Source: Leptolyngbya sp. NIES-3755 (GTDB lineage: Bacteria > Cyanobacteriota > Cyanobacteriia > Leptolyngbyales > Leptolyngbyaceae). From it: DNA of 64,000 nucleotides. Position numbers and translations under genes: made by a program. Shown piece by piece: positions 57,534 to 64,000 of the stretch; within the stretch, counting starts at the first letter, position 1, and each line of letters starts with the position of its first letter. The notes below the pieces were generated by a model. The model was given only the letters and a program-made list of their open reading frames with translations, made no database searches and was not told where the DNA came from. The stretch covers positions 939,030 through 1,003,029 of the forward strand of contig AP017308.1 in NCBI GenBank assembly GCA_001548435.1. The letters are read 5' to 3'.

Positions 57534-58424
57534 TTACGATCGCAAATATTGCTTGTATTGCCGCATCATCAATCGCTGGAGCGCAATAACCGCTGGATTA
57601 ACTTCAACATACCGTCGCTGCGGATTCTTGAGATAGTTCTCCTGTTCGCTTTCAATCATCTCAGTGTCCTGTTTGAGAAAGCGCAGAAAGAGGAGCCGTA
57701 CAATCAAAAGCTGAAGAATTGGACGCAATGGAGCGAGTAACCCTCTTGGAACTGGAGATTTTAGCAGGAGGATTGAAAACGATCGACTCTCAGTTCTACT
57801 GATAGGTAGACGCATCAAATACAAAGCTGATAAGTCTTCTAGCCGATTAACATAGTTTGGATAGCAATAGTGAATCGACATTAATTTTGTTGTTCCGTTG
57901 CTATCAATTGCTTCAAATCGCTTCGGAATCAAACCCTTGTAAGACACTCGATAATCTGCTGTAACTGAGTTTTCGGTTTCGATTAGCTTAATCAACGCAG
58001 GATCAAACCAGCCTTGCAAATTTTGGTGGAGATAGCTGCGAAACACATCCATTGTGTTCTCATTACAAATGGAGAAATGCGCTTTGAATCGGACACTGAC
58101 TTGCAGCATGAGGTAGCTAGGATCATCAAACTCAGGAATGACTGGCAGCGGTTGATGTTCTGAATGAGTTGGATTGCCCAGGAATAGCCAAACGATTCCG
58201 TACTTTTCTTGCACTGGATAACCGCGACTTTGATCTTTCGCGATCGCTTGCTGTTGATGATTCCGACTTAAAGAAATTTCCTGCTCCCAAATCTGAATCG
58301 ATACAGCCTGCTCTCGTTTGACATCTTTTGACCAGGCGATCGCGTACCAATAATTTGGATTAATTCCTACCTCACGTACCGCGTTTTGAACGATTTCGCC
58401 CGACAAAGCCGTAGACAACTCCAT
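57534..58424 (-). CDS. Rieske-oxygenase homologue lacking the Rieske [2Fe-2S] domain
   Basis: Residues 22-57 (NPNYWYAIAWSKDVKREQAV, IQIWEQEISLSR) match the start of aromatic-ring/PaO-like Rieske oxygenases. Residues from about 65 (GYPVQEKYGIVWLFLGNP) match the segment after the cluster domain. The CxH...CxxH cluster between them is absent. The catalytic domain motif NENTMDVFRSYLHQNLQ has Arg at about 129 where the first iron-ligand His is expected. A C-terminal hydrophobic helix (LLAPLRPILQLLIVRLLFL) remains. AGGAG precedes ATG 58424. Length is 296 against about 340-350 for the family. It is either a decaying gene without stops or a non-enzymatic derivative. Confidence 0.75.
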   Translation of the reverse strand: MELSTALSGEIVQNAVREVGINPNYWYAIAWSKDVKREQAVSIQIWEQEISLSRNHQQQAIAKDQSRGYPVQEKYGIVWLFLGNPTHSEHQPLPVIPEFDDPSYLMLQVSVRFKAHFSICNENTMDVFRSYLHQNLQGWFDPALIKLIETENSVTADYRVSYKGLIPKRFEAIDSNGTTKLMSIHYCYPNYVNRLEDLSALYLMRLPISRTESRSFSILLLKSPVPRGLLAPLRPILQLLIVRLLFLRFLKQDTEMIESEQENYLKNPQRRYVEVNPAVIALQRLMMRQYKQYLRS

Positions 58425-58593
58425 GTCTTTCTCCTGAGTTGGGAACCCACACTGGTCAGCCAGCAAGATAGCCGAATTTGCCGCATCAACGAGAGTGATC
58501 CGAGTCATGACTTGAGCGAACAAATTGATGACACCGATCACTTTTTTGCGAGAACGCGATCGCATATCATCAGAAAGAGTATTTTTAATCCGA

Positions 58594-59745
58594 ATGAACC
58601 CTGTTTTCGACTTCTCGCCTGCCTTTCGTAGAACACTGCGCTACGTTGAGTGGACGTTGGTGCTTGGTTTTATCCTAGTCAATGGGATTCACGCCGATCT
58701 CCAGCTTATATTCTTAGGATGGTTCGCGATCGCGGCTTTCGGACTGAGTTGGATATTGCCGACCCACTGCCCGATTTGGCAGCGCCAGATTTATCTCTTC
58801 GTTGGGCTTTCATTAGCGATTTCAATGCGCTGGCTGGGTTACGACTGGGATTTGTTCTTATATTTTTACATTGCAAAAACCTGCTTTCTGCTAGACGGCA
58901 AGCCGCTCAAATACACTCTAGCGACTATTACACTGCTCAATCTTGTCGCTTACTATGGGTATCTGATGCAGCGATTTCAGCCCCCAGTTTGGTTCTTTGG
59001 CATCGCTCGCTCTCTGCAAATTTGGCAGTGGGTCGGAGAGTACCTGCTCAACTATGTACCGATCGTTGTTTTTATTGTTTATCTCAGCGTCGTTGTTACC
59101 ACTGAACAGAAAAGCAGACGACGAGCAGAAGTACTCTCACAGCAGGTTGAAACACTAGCAGCAGCGCTAGAACGAACCCGGATTGCTCGCGATATTCATA
59201 ACTCGCTCGGACACCTATTAACCAATTTGAATGCTCGACTGTCAGTTGCACAAGCAATGCGCGAACGCGATCCGACCGAAGCCGCTGAAGCCGTAGATAT
59301 GGCAAAACTGCTGGCAAGTCAAAGTATTGAAGAAGTGAAGCGATCGCTGCAAATCATCCGTCGATCGGACTTTGATTTGAACCGAGCTTTGGTCACACTC
59401 ATGGAGCAATTACGCAGTCATCAAGCGTTGAAGGTGCAGTGGGATATCCAACTCCCGTCGCTCCCGCTCCCTACACAGCATCATCTTTACTGCATGGTCA
59501 AAGAAAGCTTGGTCAACATTCAGAGGCATTCTCAAGCTACTGAAATTCGTTTACACAGTCATTTCACAGAAGAGACTTTGTGTTTCGCGATCGAAGATAA
59601 TGGTCAAGGATTCGACCCAAAAAGTTGCTCACGTGGATTTGGCTTGCAAGGCATCGAAGAACGGATTCAACTGTTGAACGGTACATTTATCATTCAGAGT
59701 GCTCCAGAGTTAGGGACACAAATTCAGATTACTTTACCGTTATGA
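58594..59745 (+). CDS. NarL-family sensor histidine kinase (HisKA_3)
   Basis: This protein of 383 residues has about five to six membrane helices in the first 170 residues, then a short coiled coil. HisKA_3 follows with His202 in ARDIHNSLGHLLTNLNARL and an HATPase with KESLVNIQRHSQAT and EDNGQGFDP...GFGLQGIEERI. It resembles DesK/LiaS-type membrane sensors. ATG 58594 is preferred. The stop overlaps the regulator start (ATGA). It is divergent from the Rieske-less gene, 169 bp away. Confidence 0.88.
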   Translation: MNPVFDFSPAFRRTLRYVEWTLVLGFILVNGIHADLQLIFLGWFAIAAFGLSWILPTHCPIWQRQIYLFVGLSLAISMRWLGYDWDLFLYFYIAKTCFLLDGKPLKYTLATITLLNLVAYYGYLMQRFQPPVWFFGIARSLQIWQWVGEYLLNYVPIVVFIVYLSVVVTTEQKSRRRAEVLSQQVETLAAALERTRIARDIHNSLGHLLTNLNARLSVAQAMRERDPTEAAEAVDMAKLLASQSIEEVKRSLQIIRRSDFDLNRALVTLMEQLRSHQALKVQWDIQLPSLPLPTQHHLYCMVKESLVNIQRHSQATEIRLHSHFTEETLCFAIEDNGQGFDPKSCSRGFGLQGIEERIQLLNGTFIIQSAPELGTQIQITLPL

Positions 59746-60380
59746 TTCGCTTGCTGATTGTGGATGATCAACTAATCTTTCGTCAAGACCTCGCAAAATT
59801 GCTGTCGTTGGAGGGCGACCTCGAAGTGGTCGGACAAGCGGCAAATGGACAGGAAGCGTTAGAGCATGTGTCTGTCCTGCAACCGGATGTGATTTTGATG
59901 GATGTGAGAATGCCGGTGTGTGACGGAGTAGTTGCAACCCGTGAAATTCACCGCCGTTATCCTTGGATTCGCATCCTAGTTCTAACGATGTTTGATGATG
60001 ATGAATACATTGAGCAATGCTTGAAATCAGGAGCGTTAGGCTATTTATTGAAAGATACACCAGCCGCCCAGATTGCGATCGCGATTCGCTCAGTGTATTT
60101 AGGCTACAGTCAGTTAGGACCGACGATCGCGCCCAAAGTGTTCGCACAGTTCAAATCAGCCGATCGACTTTCTGATGAGATAATCCAACAGCTACTAAGT
60201 CAGCGTGAAGTCGAAGTCTTGAGCTTGATCGGGCAAGGCAGGAACAATCAGGAAATTGCTCAAGCACTATATCTCACCGAAGGAACCGTGAGAAATTACG
60301 TAACTCGAATCCTGTGTCAGATTGGTGTACGCGATCGAGTTCAAGCGGCACTGTGGGCAAAGCAACATCTGTTAAGTTAG
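59742..60380 (+). CDS. NarL/FixJ-family response regulator
   Basis: These 212 residues contain a receiver domain with Asp8/Asp9, the phosphoacceptor Asp54 (VILMDVRMP), the switch Lys in YLLKDTPA, and a C-terminal LuxR-type helix-turn-helix (LSQREVEVLSLIGQGRNNQE; LTEGTVRNYVTRILCQIG). It is coupled to the upstream sensor by ATGA. The likely target is unknown; the divergent gene or the MFS carrier are candidates by proximity. Confidence 0.92.
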   Translation: MIRLLIVDDQLIFRQDLAKLLSLEGDLEVVGQAANGQEALEHVSVLQPDVILMDVRMPVCDGVVATREIHRRYPWIRILVLTMFDDDEYIEQCLKSGALGYLLKDTPAAQIAIAIRSVYLGYSQLGPTIAPKVFAQFKSADRLSDEIIQQLLSQREVEVLSLIGQGRNNQEIAQALYLTEGTVRNYVTRILCQIGVRDRVQAALWAKQHLLS

Positions 60381-60451
60381 TTCAGGAATGCGAACAATAC
60401 AGAGACAGGGGTTCTTGATTCGTGTCTTTTAAGCGCTTTTTTCTTTGCGCC

Positions 60452-61759
60452 TTAGCTAATTGTTTTAGTGTCCTCGATCGTATCAGACGGAATCCAAAAT
60501 ATTGGCACCATTCCGACGATCGACAATGCCACAACGAGCCAGAAAAATGAGCGATATCCCAACGCTTGCTGCACCACTCCGCTAATCAATCCAGGCAGCA
60601 TCATTCCCAGTGCCATAACACTCGTTGAAATGGCAAAATGAGCAGTTTTGTATCTCTCAGTTGCGAGCAGCATTAAGTAGACGCTATATGCCGCAGTGCC
60701 AATTCCATACCCAAACTGCTCGATCGTCACCAGTAGATAGATCCATTGGGTCGTCGGCTGATGATAGGCAAGATAGACATAAAACAAATGCGGCAGATTC
60801 AATGCGATCGCTAACGGGAACAAGGTGCGTTTGACTCCATAACGTGAAACAATCCAGCCGCCGAGGACTCCGCCCAGTGTTAACGCGATCGCGCCCAGTG
60901 TTCCATACGCTAATCCCACTTGAGCCGTCGAAAGTCCCAGTCCTCCGACCTCAGGTGCGTCCAGTAAAAATGGCGCGGCAAGCTTGACTAACATTGCTTC
61001 ACCGAGTCGATATAGCAAAATAAAGGCGATAACGGCTCCAAAGTTCGGTTGCTGAACATAGCTTTGCATCACGCTGCGATAAATTGTCAAGAGCGATCGT
61101 GGAGTCTCTCGCTCTGTTTCGAGTTCAGGTTCGGGCAATACAATGCGATGGACTAGCCACAGCAAGAAAAAGACAAAGGCAGCAAGAGCAATTCCGATGG
61201 TCCAAGCGACTTGTGCTCCGGTTTGCAGTTCTAGTTGTCCCGCTAAGAAGACTAATAGACCTGAACCAAATATCATTGCAATCCGGTAGAAGGTTGAACG
61301 AATGCCCACAAAAAACGCTTGTGCTTTAGGGTCGAGGACGAGCAGGTAAAATCCATCGATCGCAGTGTCTTGAGTGGCAGAAACAAACGCTGCGATCGCG
61401 AAACCTGTCCAAGAGAGCCAGAAAAAGTGGGGAAACTGTAAGGTCAATGCGATCGCGCTAAGACAGAGGAGCATGACCCACTGAGTGCGAACAATCCAGG
61501 TGCGTTTTGTCGAGTAACGTTCGACCAAAGGACTCCACAGTAGCTTGATTGCCCAGGGAAGATAGAGCACACTGGTCCAAAATGCTAGAGTCGCGTTATC
61601 AATGCCCAAACTTTTGTAGAGCACAACCGAGACGCTATTGACTAGCACATAAGGCAGTCCAGCGGCAAAGTATAAACTGGGCACAAAAAACCAAGCAGAA
61701 GGTAAGCTCTGTGTGTGTTTGACAAGATCGCTTTGAACTGGAACGGTGTCTTGATTCAT
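60452..61759 (-). CDS. MFS transporter, AmpG-like
   Basis: This 435-residue protein has twelve predicted membrane helices and AmpG-type motifs: FAAGLPYVLVNSVSVVLYKS, LYLPWAIKLLWSPLVERY and ATQDTAIDGFYLLVL. AmpG permeases import muropeptides; cyanobacterial relatives may carry other substrates such as siderophores or peptides. The stop lies 72 bp from the response regulator stop (convergent). Confidence 0.82.
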   Translation of the reverse strand: MNQDTVPVQSDLVKHTQSLPSAWFFVPSLYFAAGLPYVLVNSVSVVLYKSLGIDNATLAFWTSVLYLPWAIKLLWSPLVERYSTKRTWIVRTQWVMLLCLSAIALTLQFPHFFWLSWTGFAIAAFVSATQDTAIDGFYLLVLDPKAQAFFVGIRSTFYRIAMIFGSGLLVFLAGQLELQTGAQVAWTIGIALAAFVFFLLWLVHRIVLPEPELETERETPRSLLTIYRSVMQSYVQQPNFGAVIAFILLYRLGEAMLVKLAAPFLLDAPEVGGLGLSTAQVGLAYGTLGAIALTLGGVLGGWIVSRYGVKRTLFPLAIALNLPHLFYVYLAYHQPTTQWIYLLVTIEQFGYGIGTAAYSVYLMLLATERYKTAHFAISTSVMALGMMLPGLISGVVQQALGYRSFFWLVVALSIVGMVPIFWIPSDTIEDTKTIS

Positions 61760-61853
61760 ACATCAAAGCGAGGGGATTTAGGGAAACTCATCACCTCGCT
61801 TTGCTTTCATCGTATCTTTTTGTCGGTTCCTTCGATCGCTAACTGACCTCACC

Positions 61854-62336
61854 TTATTCGTCGCCTTTCCAAGCTTCCATCACTTCGTCCACGCTCTTTC
61901 CCAAAATTCGTGCGATCGGGATTAATTGATGGCTCTCAACTTCTTCGCCCCGATAAATTTCTCGCAGTTCTGCCCGTGATAATCGATACGAATCGCAGAA
62001 TTTGATGAATTCCTCTTCGGTCAAATCGAGATCAATCTGCCGTTCCCGTAACAAAACCGCAATCAGCGCACTTCCTTGTAACGGTCGCTCTACTTTCGAT
62101 CGATATCGCTGCACCAATTCCATGACCGCATTCGATGATCCACCTGTTCTCGCAATTAGATCGTAACAGGCTTGATAGAGCGCTTTTTCCAGCAATTCTG
62201 ATTCGTTGAGGGATTTCGCGATCGCATCCGCATACGTTGGATCGCAAAATCCCACGATCGTGCCTTCATGGGTGAGCGGCACATAACTTCCTTTGGTCGA
62301 ACATTCCCACGGTAAGGTCGGTTTAGCGTTTGGCAT
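61854..62336 (-). CDS. Conserved unknown protein with a possible C-terminal helix-turn-helix
   Basis: This 160-residue cytoplasmic protein opens MPNAKPTLPWECSTKG (ATG 62336; an in-frame GTG lies at 62345). The middle is helical (NESELLEKALYQACYDLIAR), and the end has an XRE-like helix pattern (EEFIKFCDSYRLSRAELREI...IARILGKSVDEVMEAW). Its function is unknown; DNA binding is only suggested. It ends 94 bp from the MFS gene and starts 58 bp from pcyA. Confidence 0.65.
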   Translation of the reverse strand: MPNAKPTLPWECSTKGSYVPLTHEGTIVGFCDPTYADAIAKSLNESELLEKALYQACYDLIARTGGSSNAVMELVQRYRSKVERPLQGSALIAVLLRERQIDLDLTEEEFIKFCDSYRLSRAELREIYRGEEVESHQLIPIARILGKSVDEVMEAWKGDE

Positions 62337-62394
62337 AAGTAACACCCCTGAACACGAAAATCTTTATGTTTAAGATTCCCGGACTCAGAACGCA

Positions 62395-63129
62395 TCACTC
62401 AGGCATGTCGAACAAAACAGTGCTGATATATCGTTCCGCCCAAGCCTCTCCAAATGCTTTTTCCAGAACGCGCCGGGTTTTGTCATTCTGCTGCTGTTGA
62501 GAGCAATAGTAACGTTGTCCTGCCAAGATTTCAGGAGTGCGTTCGGGCGTTGGATCCGTTGCGATCGCGATCTGACAGTGAATTTCCAAATACGATCGGA
62601 CTTGTTCTAAAAATGCCGCTTCTTCTGCTTGACTGCCCGGACGCACGAGCAAACAGAAATCTGAGAAGATATCGCCCCATTCTGGAACGGCTCGACGCTG
62701 GACGAATTCAGTTTCAGGAATGGCTTTGAGCGCAGTTTGATAATCTTCGGGTAGTTGGCGGTTTTCGCTCGTCGGAGAGAGATCCGCGATCGCTAAACTA
62801 ATCTGTCCAGTTTTTCCCCCCACCAAGTCGGCTCCGAACATCGGCAAAGCATACTCTGGACGGGGAAACATAACACAGTGCAAGATGTCGAGCGAGGTTC
62901 CAAGTTTTGCAAGTTCTAAGTGTAATTTCCGAAATTGCGGCGACTGATAGCATTTGTTCTCAATCACCAGCTTTTCGCCTTCCATCCGTCCTTCTACGTA
63001 TCCTAAATCTTCGGGCAACTGATAAGGCGACAGATCTAAATGCTGTTGCCAAACCCGTTCAATCATGTTGGCTAAATTGCGAATTAAGGGATGTTGCTGT
63101 TGACGAAGCGAGGTTGAAATCGAGGTCAT
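62395..63129 (-). CDS. pcyA: Phycocyanobilin:ferredoxin oxidoreductase
   Basis: This 244-residue ferredoxin-dependent bilin reductase makes phycocyanobilin from biliverdin IX-alpha for phycobilisomes and phytochromes. Active-site residues are His84 ([10 protein letters not shown]) and Asp101 (MFGADLVGG), equivalent to His88 and Asp105 of Synechocystis PcyA. ATG 63129 gives the usual length; a start at 63192 would add 21 residues with no similarity. Divergent from the kinase gene. Confidence 0.96.
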   Translation of the reverse strand: MTSISTSLRQQQHPLIRNLANMIERVWQQHLDLSPYQLPEDLGYVEGRMEGEKLVIENKCYQSPQFRKLHLELAKLGTSLDILHCVMFPRPEYALPMFGADLVGGKTGQISLAIADLSPTSENRQLPEDYQTALKAIPETEFVQRRAVPEWGDIFSDFCLLVRPGSQAEEAAFLEQVRSYLEIHCQIAIATDPTPERTPEILAGQRYYCSQQQQNDKTRRVLEKAFGEAWAERYISTVLFDMPE

Positions 63130-63256
63130 GTTAAATCCGGGGTAAAGAACGAGGTAAGACGATGAACTTTTGCTTAAATTCCCCCACTTCATCAGGATAT
63201 CAGCTTGCGACTGGCAAATTATCGAAGTTATAACGGCTCTAGAATTGGTTAAAAAT

Positions 63257-64000
63257 ATGGCAGGGCAAATCCTGGGCGATCGCTATCAAGTTGAACGAGA
63301 ATTGGGCAAACACGCAGGACGTTGGACGCTGTTGGCGCACGATTTACACGCCAAAGAACGGGTTGTGGTGAAATTACTGTGTTCAGACGAGGATCTACGA
63401 TCGGACGATTTGAAGCTGTTCGATCGTGAGGTAGAAATACTGAAGTCTTTGTCACATCCGTGTATTCCGAGATACTTAGGCTACTTTCAGCATCGGCTTC
63501 CGGGGGGTCGCGCTCTCGCCTTGGTGCAAACTTACGTCGCAGGTCGATCGCTGGCAGATTGTCTGGAGCGAGGACGGACTTTTAGTGAAGCCGAAGCCAG
63601 ACAAATTGCCAAATCAGTGCTGTACATTCTGATCTACTTGCAAGGGCGCAATCCCTCGATCGTGCATCGTGACATCAAGCCAAGCAATATTCTGTTAGGC
63701 GATCGTAAAGTTCACTTGGTCGATTTTGGCTCTGTGAAAACGATTCTGAATCGGCAAGATGGAACCTCTGCTTTTACGCTGGTGAACACGCACGATTTCA
63801 CGCCACCTGAACAGTACAGCGGACGATCGGTAACAGCATCGGATTTATACAGTCTCGGACTCACGATCATGACGAGCCTAACTGGGATTCAGCCTTCTCA
63901 ACTTCCGAGAAAAGGCAATCGATTTGATTTAGAACCACTTGTCGATCTGAGTCCTGCTTTTGTCGATTGGCTCTTGTGGATGACCGAAACGACGCTCGAT
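63257..64000 (+). CDS. Serine/threonine protein kinase, truncated by window edge
   Basis: The frame opens at ATG 63257 and runs off the end; 248 residues are visible. They form a Hanks-type kinase: Gly-rich start [23 protein letters not shown] with Lys39, HRDIKPSN with catalytic Asp139, and DFG with Asp156. An APE-like segment (FTPPEQYSG) follows. The Cys in LLCSDED and the activation segment are typical of cyanobacterial SpkB-like kinases. The C-terminal regulatory part is not visible. Confidence 0.9.
   Translation, partial: MAGQILGDRYQVERELGKHAGRWTLLAHDLHAKERVVVKLLCSDEDLRSDDLKLFDREVEILKSLSHPCIPRYLGYFQHRLPGGRALALVQTYVAGRSLADCLERGRTFSEAEARQIAKSVLYILIYLQGRNPSIVHRDIKPSNILLGDRKVHLVDFGSVKTILNRQDGTSAFTLVNTHDFTPPEQYSGRSVTASDLYSLGLTIMTSLTGIQPSQLPRKGNRFDLEPLVDLSPAFVDWLLWMTETTLD

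Noticed and set aside
60431-60456. Hairpin-like AAGCGC ... GCGCCTT near the response regulator end
   Set aside because: The stem has a bulge and the T-run lies in the loop, so it does not look like a terminator.

Overview
The window comes from a cyanobacterium, most likely a filamentous Leptolyngbya-like lineage. The octamer GCGATCGC (HIP1) recurs throughout. The gene set is cyanobacterial: phycocyanobilin:ferredoxin oxidoreductase (pcyA), light-dependent protochlorophyllide reductase (por), bicarbonate transporter SbtA with its PII-like partner SbtB, nitrate/nitrite permease NrtP, an SLH-OprB porin, DUF1825, DUF2808, CIA30 and HetP-family proteins. The genus is inference. No rRNA, tRNA or CRISPR array was seen.

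Layout. 0-4 kb: a type I secretion cluster (3' end of an ABC exporter, an HlyD-type adaptor, and an acidic RTX/CHRD protein without signal peptide that looks like the cargo). 4-15 kb: housekeeping genes (DUF2808 protein, oligopeptidase B, ATP-dependent DNA ligase, sbtA-sbtB, class IV aminotransferase, a polytopic membrane protein, a methyltransferase, hemB). 15.5-21 kb: a FIST sensor coupled to a histidine kinase, a class A PBP, a small photosystem-associated-type membrane protein and a small secreted protein. 21-31.7 kb: Mqo-type oxidoreductase, ABM-domain membrane protein, Na+/H+ antiporter, hppD, ArsM-like methyltransferase, PiT phosphate permease, glycosyltransferase, alpha/beta hydrolase. 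31.7-43 kb: CIA30, gloA, porin, DUF1825, a second class A PBP, tyrS-pyrF, nrtP and an antiporter with an RCK domain. 43-46.8 kb: por, a coupled unknown, a cupin and a CocE/NonD hydrolase.

46.7-58.5 kb is the accessory and most unusual part. An ISKra4-like element with a perfect 8-bp target duplication splits a FAD oxidoreductase gene, and removing it in silico restores one continuous frame. Beside it a MITE-like palindromic element supplies the stop codon of a HetP-family gene. That gene is the last of a minus-strand hetC-like exporter / hlyD-like adaptor / hetP cluster. From 55 to 57.5 kb lies a stretch of decayed genes: a Uma2 remnant, a small protein open upstream of its first ATG, a WD40-like gene split at an ATGA overlap, and a frameshifted unknown. 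Next is a Rieske-oxygenase homologue that has lost its whole [2Fe-2S] domain and one iron-ligand histidine. It diverges from a NarL-type two-component pair. The window ends with an AmpG-like MFS carrier, an unknown, pcyA and the start of a serine/threonine kinase gene.

The best candidate for an uncommon system is the hetC-hlyD-hetP locus at 49.5-54.8 kb. I did not find a wholly new system that I could defend from sequence alone.
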